From contig JACDQM010000095.1 of NCBI GenBank assembly GCA_015657635.1, positions 1 through 64,000 on the forward strand: 64,000 nt of DNA, read 5' to 3'. A program made the position numbers and the translations under genes. Below are positions 41,213-49,195 of this stretch, piece after piece. Positions within the stretch are counted from its first letter, which is position 1. Each line of letters starts with the position of its first letter. Source of the DNA: Roseateles sp. Lineage in GTDB: Bacteria; Pseudomonadota; Gammaproteobacteria; Burkholderiales; Burkholderiaceae_C. The notes under the pieces were generated by a model. That model searched no databases, was not told the origin of the DNA, and was given only the letters and a program-made list of their open reading frames with translations.

Positions 41213-41983
41213 ATGCGCGCTGACCAACTGCTTGTCGCCCACAAGCTCGCCCCGACGCGTTCGGCCGCCCAGCGGCTGATCGACAGCGGGGCGGCTGAGT
41301 GGGCTTCGCCCACCGGCTGGGCGCGGGTGCGCAAGTCTGGCGAAGACCTGCCGCAGACCGCGCAGTTCCGCATCACCGACGACGCGGAGTTGCGCTTTGT
41401 CTCGCGCGGCGGACTCAAGCTGGAAGGCGCTTTGAAGCACTGCGGCCTGTCGGTCGCCGGTTTCACGGCGCTGGACATGGGCCAGAGCACCGGCGGCTTC
41501 AGTGACTGCCTGCTGAAAAGCGGCGCAGCGCGCGTGGTCGGCGTGGATGTGGGCCATGGCCAGCTGCATGCCAGCCTGAGCAGCGACAGCCGCATCACCG
41601 CGCTGGAAGGCCTGCATGTGCGCGAGTTGATCGGCTCGGCGCTGGAGGGCCACAAGCCCGCAGGCGGCTTCGACCTGATCGTCGGCGATCTGAGCTTCAT
41701 CTCGATGCTGGGCGCCCTGCCCCATCTCAAGCCCTGGCTCAGGGCCGGGGGTCAGGTCTTGCTGCTGGTGAAGCCGCAGTTCGAGCTGGGCCCCAAGGCC
41801 GTCGGCCGCGGCGGGCTGGTGAAGGACAGCGGCCTCTATCCGCAGCTGCAGGCGCAAGCCCGTGAGGCCTGCGCCGCGTTGGGCTGGGCGGTGCGCGACT
41901 ACTTTCAAAGCCCCATCACCGGCGGTGATGGCAATACCGAATTCTTTCTGTGGGCCCAGGCCCCGGAGCAATCAACACCATGA
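41213..41983 (+). CDS. tlyA: TlyA-family rRNA 2'-O-methyltransferase
   Basis: 256 residues: an N-terminal S4 RNA-binding domain (MRADQLLVAHKLAPTRSAAQRLIDSG, 1-60), then an FtsJ-type SAM methyltransferase domain (LDMGQSTGGFSDCLL, motif I; FDLIVGDLSFIS). TlyA proteins methylate ribosomal RNA ribose and are also described as haemolysin-like. The stop overlaps the metF start (ATGA). The position between ahcY and metF is the usual one in this group, so it probably belongs to the ahcY transcript. Confidence 0.85.
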   Translation: MRADQLLVAHKLAPTRSAAQRLIDSGAAEWASPTGWARVRKSGEDLPQTAQFRITDDAELRFVSRGGLKLEGALKHCGLSVAGFTALDMGQSTGGFSDCLLKSGAARVVGVDVGHGQLHASLSSDSRITALEGLHVRELIGSALEGHKPAGGFDLIVGDLSFISMLGALPHLKPWLRAGGQVLLLVKPQFELGPKAVGRGGLVKDSGLYPQLQAQAREACAALGWAVRDYFQSPITGGDGNTEFFLWAQAPEQSTP

Positions 41984-42822
41984 CCACGAACCAGAAGACG
42001 CCTGTGAGCTTCGAGTTCTTCCCGCCCAACACACCGGTGGGCGCGGAAAAGCTCAAGACCGTGGTGCAGGAACTCTCCAGCCTGCAGCCCCAATACTTCA
42101 GCGTCACCTATGGCGCTGGCGGCTCGACCCGCGACAAGACGCTAGCCACCGTCAGCCAGATCGCGGCGATGGGCTTCGAGGCCGCGCCGCACCTGAGCTG
42201 CGTCGGCTCGACGCGCGAGAACATCGCCGAGATCCTGGCCACCTACCGCGCGCAGAACATCCGCCGCGTGGTGGCGCTGCGTGGCGATCTGCCCAGCGGC
42301 ACGGCCACGGCAGGCGAGTTCCGCTATGCGGCCGAACTGGTGCGCTTCATCCGTGAGACGCAAGGCGCGGACTGGAAGATCGAGGTGGCGGCCTATCCCG
42401 AGTACCACCCGCAGCAACGCTATGCCGCCAAGGATCTGCAGCACTTCGCCGACAAGATGGCGGCGGGCGCGAGCGCGGCGATCACGCAGTTCTTCTTCAA
42501 CCCCGACGCCTACTTCCACTTCGTCGACGAAGCGCGCAAGCTGGGTGTGACCCAGCCCATCGTGCCGGGCATCATGCCCTTCCACAACTACGCGCGCATC
42601 GCGCAGTTCGCAGCCCGCGACGGCATCGAGATTCCGCGCTGGGTGGCGCTGAAGATGGAAGGCTATATGGACGATGTGGCATCGATCCGCGCCTTCGGCC
42701 TGGAAGTGATGACGCGCGTCTGCGAGCGCCTGATCGCCGGCGGCGCGCCGGGCATCCACTTCTACACGCTGAACCAATCGGCCTTGACGCTGGAGTTGTG
42801 CAAACGCCTCAGTCTGGGCTGA
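41980..42822 (+). CDS. metF: 5,10-methylenetetrahydrofolate reductase
   Basis: 280 residues. MetF reduces methylene-THF to methyl-THF for methionine synthesis. Motifs: VSFEFFPPNTP at the N-terminus, SVTYGAGGSTRD, ALRGDLPSG, EYHPQ and GIHFYTLNQS. The ATG overlaps the tlyA stop, so translation is coupled. With ahcY and tlyA this makes a one-carbon unit under the SAH riboswitch. A terminator hairpin follows 24 bases after the stop. Confidence 0.95.
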   Translation: MTTNQKTPVSFEFFPPNTPVGAEKLKTVVQELSSLQPQYFSVTYGAGGSTRDKTLATVSQIAAMGFEAAPHLSCVGSTRENIAEILATYRAQNIRRVVALRGDLPSGTATAGEFRYAAELVRFIRETQGADWKIEVAAYPEYHPQQRYAAKDLQHFADKMAAGASAAITQFFFNPDAYFHFVDEARKLGVTQPIVPGIMPFHNYARIAQFAARDGIEIPRWVALKMEGYMDDVASIRAFGLEVMTRVCERLIAGGAPGIHFYTLNQSALTLELCKRLSLG

Positions 42823-42846
42823 CTTGTTGACCCATCTCAAAGCCCC

Positions 42847-42873
42847 AAGGCCCTCCCCGGAGGGCCTTGTTTG
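42847..42873 (+). terminator. Terminator after metF
   Basis: Stem AAGGCCCT (42847-42854) pairs with AGGGCCTT (42861-42868) around CCCCGG, followed by a short run GTTTGCATTT. It ends the ahcY-tlyA-metF unit. Confidence 0.75.
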
Positions 42874-42876
42874 CAT

Positions 42877-42890
42877 TTGCGTCAGATCAA
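42877..42890 (+). promoter_or_regulatory. FNR-like site upstream of ompW
   Basis: TTGCGTCAGATCAA resembles the FNR/CRP-type consensus TTGAT-N4-ATCAA with a perfect right half and three of five bases of the left half. It lies about 70 bases before the ompW start. In E. coli ompW is regulated by FNR, which supports the idea. The weak left half leaves it uncertain. Confidence 0.4.
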
Positions 42891-42959
42891 GGGTTTACCC
42901 CTGCATGGCTCGTCCAATCACTTCATCGGGAACGTTCCCGCACAACTGGAGTGTTTGAA

Positions 42960-43571
42960 ATGTCGAAGAAGATGATTGTCACCAGCCTGGCCGCCGTGAT
43001 GGCCCTGTCTGCTTTCGCCGCTCAGGCTGCCGAAGGCCCGTGGCTGGTGCGCGCCCGCGCCGTGAACCTGGATTCGGCCAACAAGGACACGACCGGCCTG
43101 GGCCTGTCGGTCAACAACAAGGTCATCCCGGAAGTCGACATCAGCTACTTCATCACGCCGAACATCGCAGCCGAGCTGGTTCTGACCTATCCGCAAAAGC
43201 ATGACCTGAAGTCGAATGGCAACAAGATCGGTTCGCTCAAGCACCTGCCGCCGACGCTGAGCCTGCAGTACCACTTCGCGCCGACCGCCAGCTTCCGTCC
43301 CTATGTGGGCGTGGGCGTGAACTACACGCACTTCTCCAGCGTCGAGTTCGCACCTGCCGTCGCGGCCGCACTCAAGCCCAGCATCAAGAGCGACAGCTAT
43401 GGCCTGAGCGTGCAAGCCGGCGCGGACTTTGAAGTCGCCAAGAACCTGTACCTGAACGTGGACATCAAGAAGGTGCAGATCGGCACCAAGGTCTATTCCA
43501 ACGGCACCGAAGTCGGCAAGTTCAAGGTCGACCCGCTGCTGGTCGGCATCGGCCTGGGCATGCGCTTCTAA
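42960..43571 (+). CDS. ompW: Outer membrane protein OmpW
   Basis: 203 residues. The signal peptide (SLAAVMALSAFAAQAAE) is followed by an eight-stranded barrel with the family signature around LPPTLSLQYHFAPTASFRPYVGVGVNYTHF and the C-terminal strand ending GIGLGMRF with terminal Phe, as needed for outer-membrane insertion. OmpW forms a narrow hydrophobic channel for small molecules. It is transcribed alone and followed by a strong terminator. Upstream is a candidate FNR site. Confidence 0.92.
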   Translation: MSKKMIVTSLAAVMALSAFAAQAAEGPWLVRARAVNLDSANKDTTGLGLSVNNKVIPEVDISYFITPNIAAELVLTYPQKHDLKSNGNKIGSLKHLPPTLSLQYHFAPTASFRPYVGVGVNYTHFSSVEFAPAVAAALKPSIKSDSYGLSVQAGADFEVAKNLYLNVDIKKVQIGTKVYSNGTEVGKFKVDPLLVGIGLGMRF

Positions 43572-43630
43572 GCACACGGCCACTGCGCTGGCCGCTGCCG
43601 CGCCAGCGCAGAGACCTGAGAGAGTTGTTC

Positions 43631-43664
43631 AAAGCCGCCGGGGCTGCCCCCGGCGGCTTTTTTT
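43631..43664 (+). terminator. Terminator after ompW
   Basis: A strong stem, AAAGCCGCCGGGG with CCCCGGCGGCTTT around a short loop, ends in seven T residues (43658-43664). It lies 59 bases after the ompW stop. Confidence 0.92.
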
Positions 43665-43793
43665 GCACGGGGCTGACCGTCGGCATTTTTAACAGGGGCT
43701 CCGGCGCGATTCGCGCACCGGTGTGAACTTGTGCACTGCAGCGCCGCCATCTGCTTGTCAGCCAAAACCCCTCCGCGAATCGGGGGGTGCCAC

Positions 43794-43809
43794 TGGCATG
43801 AAGTCTGCA
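43794..43809 (+). promoter_or_regulatory. Sigma-54 (RpoN) promoter of the PEP-CTERM gene
   Basis: TGGCATGAAGTCTGCA fits the RpoN consensus TGGCACG-N4-TTGCA at 10 of 12 defined positions. GG (43795-43796) and GC (43807-43808) are separated by exactly ten bases. It lies 80 bases before the ATG at 43889. PEP-CTERM genes are known in several betaproteobacteria to be RpoN-dependent through the PrsK/PrsR system, which agrees with this position. Confidence 0.7.
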
Positions 43810-43888
43810 CCTACAGAGGTGATCTGCCCGCGGGAGGAACGCTGGCGGATTCAACAACAACACCTCAACACATCAATTGCGACATCCC

Positions 43889-44467
43889 ATGAAACTGAAA
43901 GCTGCTGTGCTCGCCCTGGCCTCCGCCCTGTCCCTCGTTACCGGCACCGCGAATGCCGCCATCGTCACCAGCACCAATGTGCCGGTCACCATCTGCGATC
44001 TGTGCACCGTCAGCTCAACGCTCAACTTCGGCAGCCACCTGACGCTGACAGACGTGAACGTGCGCCTGAGCAACTTGACACACACATTTGTCGGCGACCT
44101 GCTGATCACATTGATCAGCCCACGCGGCACCTCGGTCGTCTTGAGCGACAAACGTGGCGGTAGCGGCGACAACTTCAGGAATACCGTGTTCGACGATGAG
44201 GCTGGCAGAGCCATTGCCGACGGCAGCGCTCCGTTCACCGGCAGTTTCCGTCCGGACGGTCTGCTCAGTGCTTTCGACGGTCAAGACGCTTTCGGCACCT
44301 GGACCCTGCGTGTCGAGGATCAGGCGTTCATTGACAGTGGTTCAATCAACAGCTGGGGCCTTGAGCTGACCGGCACCGCCAACAATGTGCCGGAGCCCAC
44401 CTCGCTGGCGCTGAGCGCATTGGCGCTCGCGGGCCTGGCAGCGGCTCGCCGCCGTCGCGCAGCCTGA
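43889..44467 (+). CDS. PEP-CTERM-sorted extracellular protein with a proprotein-convertase P-like domain
   Basis: 192 residues. The signal peptide (LALASALSLVTGTANAA) is followed by a beta-rich domain of the convertase P type (VNVRLSNLTHTFVGDLLITLISPRGTSVVLSDKRGG; FGTWTLRVEDQAFIDSGSINSWGLEL). The C-terminus is a complete sorting signal, VPEPTSLALSALALAGLAAARRRRAA. An exosortase should cleave this and export the protein to the cell surface. No peptidase domain is attached, which is unusual as P domains normally follow one. It is preceded by a sigma-54 promoter. Confidence 0.88.
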   Translation: MKLKAAVLALASALSLVTGTANAAIVTSTNVPVTICDLCTVSSTLNFGSHLTLTDVNVRLSNLTHTFVGDLLITLISPRGTSVVLSDKRGGSGDNFRNTVFDDEAGRAIADGSAPFTGSFRPDGLLSAFDGQDAFGTWTLRVEDQAFIDSGSINSWGLELTGTANNVPEPTSLALSALALAGLAAARRRRAA

Positions 44468-44498
44468 GGATGTCGGTGGCTGCAACGCAGCCATGAGC

Positions 44499-44521
44499 AA
44501 AGGGCGCCAATGGCGCCCTTT
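44499..44521. terminator. Bidirectional terminator between the PEP-CTERM gene and pepQ
   Basis: AAAGGGCGCC (44499-44508) pairs with GGCGCCCTTT (44512-44521) around a three-base loop, with T-rich sequence on one side and A-rich on the other. Both convergent genes end close to it. Confidence 0.8.
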
Positions 44522-44574
44522 GTCTTTGCCGGCCACTCAGCGCTGGCCCGAGCGCCGCGTCGGCAGCGCCAGGC

Positions 44575-45891
44575 TCAGCCCAGCGCTTCGAACGCCTCGC
44601 GCGTCAGGTTCTCCGGTGCGCCGTCGGCGCGGCAGACCACATCGTCCTCGATGCGCACGCCGCCGATACGTGCCAGGCGCTCGACCAGCGGCCAGTTCAC
44701 CGCAGCGCCCTGCGGCGTCGCGCGCAGCTTGCTCAGCAGCGTCGGGATGAAGTAGAGCCCGGGCTCGATGGTCACCACCATGCCGGGGGCCAGCGTGCGC
44801 GTCAGACGCAGATAGGGGTGGCCCTCGGGCTTGGGCGAGGGCGTGCCGCTGTCGTCCGCCATGAAACCGCCGATGTCATGCACCTGCAGGCCCAGCAGAT
44901 GGCCGATGCCATGCGGGAAGAAGGTGGTGGTGATGCGTTCGGCCACCAGCGCCTCTTCGCTCAGGCCCTGCACGATGCCCAGCTCGCGCAGCACGCGCGC
45001 GGTGCGGCGGTGCGCGCTCAGATGGATGTCGCGGTAGTCGACACCCCGGCGCACCTCATCCACCAGGCCCAGCTGCTCGCGCTCCATCGCTGCCAGCAGC
45101 GCGTCGAACTCAGCGTTGCCGCCGGCGCTCCAGGTGCGCGTGATGTCGCTCGCATAACCATTGACCTGCGCACCCGCATCGATCAGCAGCGCGCGGCTCT
45201 CGGCCGGCGCTACCGCATCCTGGTATTGGTAGTGCAGCACCGCGCCATGCTCGTTGAGCGCGACGATATTCGTATAGGGCAGGTCGCGGTCGGTGTGGCC
45301 GCAGGCGGCCAGGTAGGCGCGGTGGATCTCCAGCTCGGACGCGCCGGCCAGAAAGGCCTGGCGTGCGGCGATATGCGCCGGCGCCGCGCGGCGCGAAGCC
45401 GCGCGCATCTGCTCCAGCTCATGCTCGGTCTTGCAGGCGCGCTGGTAGTGCAGCAGGTTCAGCAGCGCTTCAGGGTTGTTGGGCTGCAGGCCCTCCAGCG
45501 CAGCGTCAGCCTCGCCGATGATGGCCAGGCGCCCAGCCACCTGCAGATGCTGGCGCGCCTGCGCCGGCTCACTGATGACGATGATCTCGAAGTGGGCCAC
45601 CCACTCGCCGCTCGGGTCGCTGGGCGGCACATGCCAGTAGTCGTCGGGCTGGTAGTACACCAGGCGCGGCTTGTGGCCGGGGCGGATCAGCAGCCAGCTG
45701 TGCGGATGCGCGGTCAGCGGCAGCCAGTGCTTGAAGTGCGGATTGGGCTGGAACAGATAGGGCCGGTCGTCGAGGAAGGCGAACTTCTCGATGCCGCTGG
45801 CGATCGCCAGGGCGTCAAAACCGCTGCGGGCCAGCGCGTCTTCGCTGCGGCGCTGCAGCTCGGCCAAGTGTCGGGCGTAGAGGGTGCTCAT
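44575..45891 (-). CDS. pepQ: Xaa-Pro dipeptidase
   Basis: 438 residues of the M24 family. It cleaves dipeptides with C-terminal proline. Metal ligands are visible in order: Asp in LLIDAGAQ and in SDITRTW, His in FPHGIGHLLGLQVHD, Glu in VVTIEPGLYF, Glu in GGVRIEDDV. The N-terminal creatinase-like domain is present (HWLPLTAHPHSWLLIRPG). It precedes, on the same strand, the formyl-THF cyclo-ligase gene with 20 bases between. Intact. Confidence 0.93.
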   Translation of the reverse strand: MSTLYARHLAELQRRSEDALARSGFDALAIASGIEKFAFLDDRPYLFQPNPHFKHWLPLTAHPHSWLLIRPGHKPRLVYYQPDDYWHVPPSDPSGEWVAHFEIIVISEPAQARQHLQVAGRLAIIGEADAALEGLQPNNPEALLNLLHYQRACKTEHELEQMRAASRRAAPAHIAARQAFLAGASELEIHRAYLAACGHTDRDLPYTNIVALNEHGAVLHYQYQDAVAPAESRALLIDAGAQVNGYASDITRTWSAGGNAEFDALLAAMEREQLGLVDEVRRGVDYRDIHLSAHRRTARVLRELGIVQGLSEEALVAERITTTFFPHGIGHLLGLQVHDIGGFMADDSGTPSPKPEGHPYLRLTRTLAPGMVVTIEPGLYFIPTLLSKLRATPQGAAVNWPLVERLARIGGVRIEDDVVCRADGAPENLTREAFEALG

Positions 45892-45911
45892 GGGGGTGGA
45901 TTCTTGCAGGC

Positions 45912-46511
45912 TCAGCCGTTCACATCCCAGACCACCCCTTCTTCGGTGATCATCGCGTCCAACGGCACATCGTGGGGCTCGGCCTTGAGCAGCGGCAGAA
46001 AGCCATGCGCATAGCCCAGGCCGGCGGTGGCGGGTCGCGGTTTCAGCCCGGCCAGCGTGCGGTCCATGAAACCGCCGCCATAGCCCAGGCGCAGGCCCTG
46101 CGGCCCGTAGCCCACGCAGGGCACCAGCAGCAGCTGCGGCTCGAAGACTTCGGTGTCCTTGGGCTTGGGAATGCCGTAAGCGTCTTCTTCCATCGGACAG
46201 CCCGGATACCAGACATGGAAGGTCAAGGTGCCGTGGGTCTTGTCGACCACGGGCAGGCCGATTTTTCGGCTCGGTCGGTCGGCATCCTGCGCCTCGCTCC
46301 AGCGGTACAGCGCCGGCAGCGGGTCGAACTCGCCCTTGATCGGCCAGTAGGCGCCGATGGTCAGCTCCGGGCGACGCACCAGCCAGACGCGCAGCACGCT
46401 CTGCAGCTGCTCGGCCAGGCTCAGTCGGTCGGGCAGGTTCAGGCGTGCCTGAATCAGCTTGTGGCGCAGCGCGGCGCGGTCATTGCTCAACAGGTCCAAG
46501 GCGAACTCCAA
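45912..46511 (-). CDS. 5-formyltetrahydrofolate cyclo-ligase, copy 1
   Basis: 199 residues. The enzyme converts 5-formyl-THF to methenyl-THF with ATP. The signature LVPCVGYGPQGLRLGYGGGFMDRTL (about 135-160) includes the GYGGGF/YD loop that binds ATP. No ATG is available near the N-terminus; the frame opens with TTG at 46511 (46509-46511), and a further TTG lies shortly after. A second family member is at 49196. Having two is unusual for a bacterium. Confidence 0.88.
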   Translation of the reverse strand: MEFALDLLSNDRAALRHKLIQARLNLPDRLSLAEQLQSVLRVWLVRRPELTIGAYWPIKGEFDPLPALYRWSEAQDADRPSRKIGLPVVDKTHGTLTFHVWYPGCPMEEDAYGIPKPKDTEVFEPQLLLVPCVGYGPQGLRLGYGGGFMDRTLAGLKPRPATAGLGYAHGFLPLLKAEPHDVPLDAMITEEGVVWDVNG

Positions 46512-46546
46512 TGGCGAGACCCTGCCATTGTCATAGAGTCCGGCCC

Positions 46547-46939
46547 ATGCCCAGCCCGAATGAATTCACGCTGCATTGCTGCGAGCTGCTGGCACCGCTG
46601 GGGCCGGTGCGGGCGCACCGCATGTTCAGTGGCCACGGCCTGTATGTCGATGACCTGTTCGTCGCCCTGCTGGCGGACGAGCAGCTGTGGCTGAAGAGCG
46701 ATGCGCTCAGCCGCCCGAGTTTCGAGGCCGCCGGCTGCCCGCCCTTTCGCTACCAGCGCAAGGGCGAGTGGGCGCAACTGGGCTTTCACCGCCCACCGGA
46801 AGAGGCCATGGATTCGCCCGCGCTGATGCAACCCTGGGCGCGGCTGGCACTGCAAGCAGCGCTGCGCGCCCACAGCACGAAACTCAGCAAGCCGGCGCGG
46901 CCGCCAGCGTCGAAGCAGAAGCGCCGGCCGCCGATCTGA
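46547..46939 (+). CDS. TfoX N-terminal domain protein
   Basis: 130 residues matching the TfoX/Sxy N-terminal domain (LLAPLGPVRAHRMFSGHGLYVDDLFVALLADEQLWLK). Stand-alone N-domain proteins are widespread and their function is not established; full Sxy proteins activate competence genes. The last 35 residues are basic and Pro/Lys rich. The 3' end overlaps the convergent DUF2917 gene by 56 bases. Confidence 0.82.
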   Translation: MPSPNEFTLHCCELLAPLGPVRAHRMFSGHGLYVDDLFVALLADEQLWLKSDALSRPSFEAAGCPPFRYQRKGEWAQLGFHRPPEEAMDSPALMQPWARLALQAALRAHSTKLSKPARPPASKQKRRPPI

Positions 46940-47225
46940 GCCCCTGCAGCTGGCGAAGCAGTTGCGGGCAGGCGCTCGGCGGCACCAGCAGCTGAAAACC
47001 GGCCGGCGCCTTCCAGGCTTCGATGACAACCTCGCTGCCGCGCGCCAGTGCCAGGCGCTGGCCCGGCTGCAGCCAGATGTCCTGGCTGGCATGCGCCGTC
47101 GCGGCCGACACGGTCAGCCACAGCTCGCCCTCGACCACCTGCAACTCACGCGGTCCGCTATCCATCTTCAGACGCAAGGCCTGACGGGCCGCCACGCGCC
47201 ACAATGATTGCTGCGATTCACTCAT
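46884..47225 (-). CDS. DUF2917 protein
   Basis: 113 residues. The core pattern LRLKMDSGPRELQVVEGELWLTVSAATAHASQDIWLQPGQRLALARGSEVVIEAW is the DUF2917 cupin-like sheet. The gene is divergent from a LysR regulator, a conserved neighbourhood in betaproteobacteria. No function is known. The C-terminal end is Ala-rich. Confidence 0.78.
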   Translation of the reverse strand: MSESQQSLWRVAARQALRLKMDSGPRELQVVEGELWLTVSAATAHASQDIWLQPGQRLALARGSEVVIEAWKAPAGFQLLVPPSACPQLLRQLQGLRSAAGASASTLAAAPAC

Positions 47226-47338
47226 GACAGTCTTCTCCCTTCCATCGCCAGGAAACGGCGGCGATACAGAGGCAATACTAGGGATCACCCGGAGTGTCGT
47301 CCAATGAGATGAATGCGCTCGATTGATACCATCCACGC

Positions 47339-48298
47339 ATGAATCAACTGCGCCACCGTCCGCTCGCCGTGGGTCCGCTGCGTGCTTTCGAGGCGGTCGC
47401 GCGCCTGCTGAGCTTTCGCGCGGCCGCCGAGGAACTGCACCTGACGCAATCGGCCATCAGCCGCCAGATCCAGGCCCTGGAGCAGGAGATTGGCTGCAGC
47501 CTGTTCCAGCGCGGCACGCGCAGCGTGGCCCTCACCTCGGACGGCGCCGTGCTGCTGGCCTGCGTGCCCGGCGTGCTGGACCGGCTGGACGCCACGGTGC
47601 GTCAGATCCGCCAGAGCCGCGGCCGTCGGGTGGTGACGGTCAGCACTTTTGCTTCCTTCGCTTCCTTGTGGCTGATCCCGCGGCTGGAAGCCTTTCAGCA
47701 GGAGCACCCCGACATCGACATCCGCGTCTCGGCGCATGACGGCATCGTCGACCTGGCCGATGGCGAGATCGACCTGGCGCTGCGCTATGTGCAGCCCGGC
47801 CCGGCGACGCTGGGCGGCGAGCGCCTGTTCGGCGAGACGCTGACGCCGGTCGTCAGCCCCTGGCTGCTGCGCCAGAGCCAGGCGGGCGAGGCTGCGCCCT
47901 TGAACACCCCCGCGGACCTGGCCGGCCACACGCTGGCAGAAGAGGACGATCAACGCCCCGGCGCGCGATATCTCACCTGGCGCCGCTGGCTCAGCGAGCA
48001 AGGCCAGCCGCAGTTGCAGCCGCGCCGCTGGATGTATCTGAACTTCACCTATCAGCAGGTGCAGGCGGCCCTGGGCGGCCAGGCGGTGGCGCTGGCGCGA
48101 CTGGCCCTGGTGGCCGATGCGCTGCAGCGCGGCGATCTGGTCGAGCCCTTCGGCCCCGAGCGCCGCATGGACAGCCCGCTGGCCTACTGGCTGCTGCTGT
48201 CAGAGAGCAGCCGCCAGCGCGCCGAGGTGCGGCAATTCGGCGATTGGGTGCTGGCGCAGGCAGCCCTGACGCGCGACGCCATTGGCGAAACCGCTTAG
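47339..48298 (+). CDS. LysR-family transcriptional regulator, GcvA-like
   Basis: 319 residues. The N-terminal winged helix (LRAFEAVARLLSFRAAAEELHLTQSAISRQIQALEQEIGCSLFQRG) and a C-terminal two-lobe effector domain (WLIPRLEAFQQEHPDIDIRVSAHDGIVDLADGEIDLALRY) are typical of the GcvA subgroup. The start is in the region shared with the divergent DUF2917 gene, which it probably regulates. Effector unknown. Confidence 0.9.
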   Translation: MNQLRHRPLAVGPLRAFEAVARLLSFRAAAEELHLTQSAISRQIQALEQEIGCSLFQRGTRSVALTSDGAVLLACVPGVLDRLDATVRQIRQSRGRRVVTVSTFASFASLWLIPRLEAFQQEHPDIDIRVSAHDGIVDLADGEIDLALRYVQPGPATLGGERLFGETLTPVVSPWLLRQSQAGEAAPLNTPADLAGHTLAEEDDQRPGARYLTWRRWLSEQGQPQLQPRRWMYLNFTYQQVQAALGGQAVALARLALVADALQRGDLVEPFGPERRMDSPLAYWLLLSESSRQRAEVRQFGDWVLAQAALTRDAIGETA

Positions 48299-48310
48299 CC
48301 GCGCTCGCGC

Positions 48311-49156
48311 TCAGCCCATCTGAGCCCGCAGGCGCCGCTCGGTTTCCTCATCGCGCGCCGCATCGATCTCGCGCAGCACCGCGCCCAGATCCACCGCCGC
48401 CAGCTGGCGCTCGAAGCGCCCGGTCAGCGGGGTCTCGGGCGTCAGCGCGCCGCGCTGGAACAGCGACCAGATCTCGGGGCCGTAGTCGGTGGCCAGCAGC
48501 GCCGGCGCGAAGCGGCCGAAGAAATCGCGCAGATTGCCGACATCGCGCAGCAGCATGCGCATCGCATGGTTGTTGCCCGCCGCGTCCACCGCCTGCGGCA
48601 GGTCGATGATCACCGGCCCGTCGGCCGCCAGCAGGATGTTGAATTCCGACAGGTCGCCGTGCACGACGCCGGCGCACAGCATGCGCACCACCTCACTGAT
48701 CAGCGCAGCGTGATGCGTCCGCGCCTCGTCGGCGCTGAACAGCACATCGTTCAGCCGCGGCGCGGCATCACCGTCGGCATCGGTGACCAGCTCCATCAGC
48801 AGCACGCCCTCATGGAAGTTGAAGGGCCGCGGCACGCGCACGCCGGCGCCGGCCAGGCGGTAGAGCGCATCCACCTCAGCGCTCTGCCAGGCGGCTTCAG
48901 TGGCCTCGCGGCCATAGCGCGTGCCCTTGGCCATTGCGCGGGCCTGGCGGCTGTTCTTGACCTTGCGGTTCTCGGTGTAGTCGACGGCCTGGCGGAAGCT
49001 GCGCTCGGTGGCTTCCTTGTAGACCTTGGCACAACGGATCTCGTCGCCGCAGCGCACCACATAGACCGTGGCTTCCTTGCCGCTCATCAGCTGGCGCTGC
49101 ACCGCATCGATCAGCCCCTCATCGATCAGGGCCTGCAGTCTCTTGGGTGCTTTCAT
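48311..49156 (-). CDS. RIO-type protein kinase
   Basis: 281 residues with the RIO fold: SGKEATVYVVRCGDEIRCAKVYK (nucleotide loop and Lys), catalytic loop VHGDLSEFNILL (Asp about 168, Asn about 173), metal-binding IIDLPQAVD. This resembles archaeal/eukaryotic RIO1 rather than bacterial Hanks kinases. RIO kinases phosphorylate Ser and aid ribosome maturation in eukaryotes; the bacterial targets are not known. It is transcribed alone and converges with the LysR gene. Confidence 0.85.
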   Translation of the reverse strand: MKAPKRLQALIDEGLIDAVQRQLMSGKEATVYVVRCGDEIRCAKVYKEATERSFRQAVDYTENRKVKNSRQARAMAKGTRYGREATEAAWQSAEVDALYRLAGAGVRVPRPFNFHEGVLLMELVTDADGDAAPRLNDVLFSADEARTHHAALISEVVRMLCAGVVHGDLSEFNILLAADGPVIIDLPQAVDAAGNNHAMRMLLRDVGNLRDFFGRFAPALLATDYGPEIWSLFQRGALTPETPLTGRFERQLAAVDLGAVLREIDAARDEETERRLRAQMG

Positions 49157-49195
49157 GCGCGCATTGTGACCGCGCGGACATGCACCGCCTTCAAT

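Larger units (their letters stand above)
43572..43888. other. Intergenic region with ompW terminator and sigma-54 promoter
   Basis: About 317 bases, non-coding. It holds the ompW terminator (43631-43664), a palindromic GC-rich segment around 43700-43723 (CCGGCGCGATTCGCGCACCGG), and a sigma-54 type promoter at 43794-43809 before the PEP-CTERM gene. Confidence 0.6.

Noticed and set aside
44818-46014. 398-residue plus-strand frame over pepQ
   Set aside because: Antisense to an intact M24 peptidase with all metal ligands; no recognisable motif of its own.
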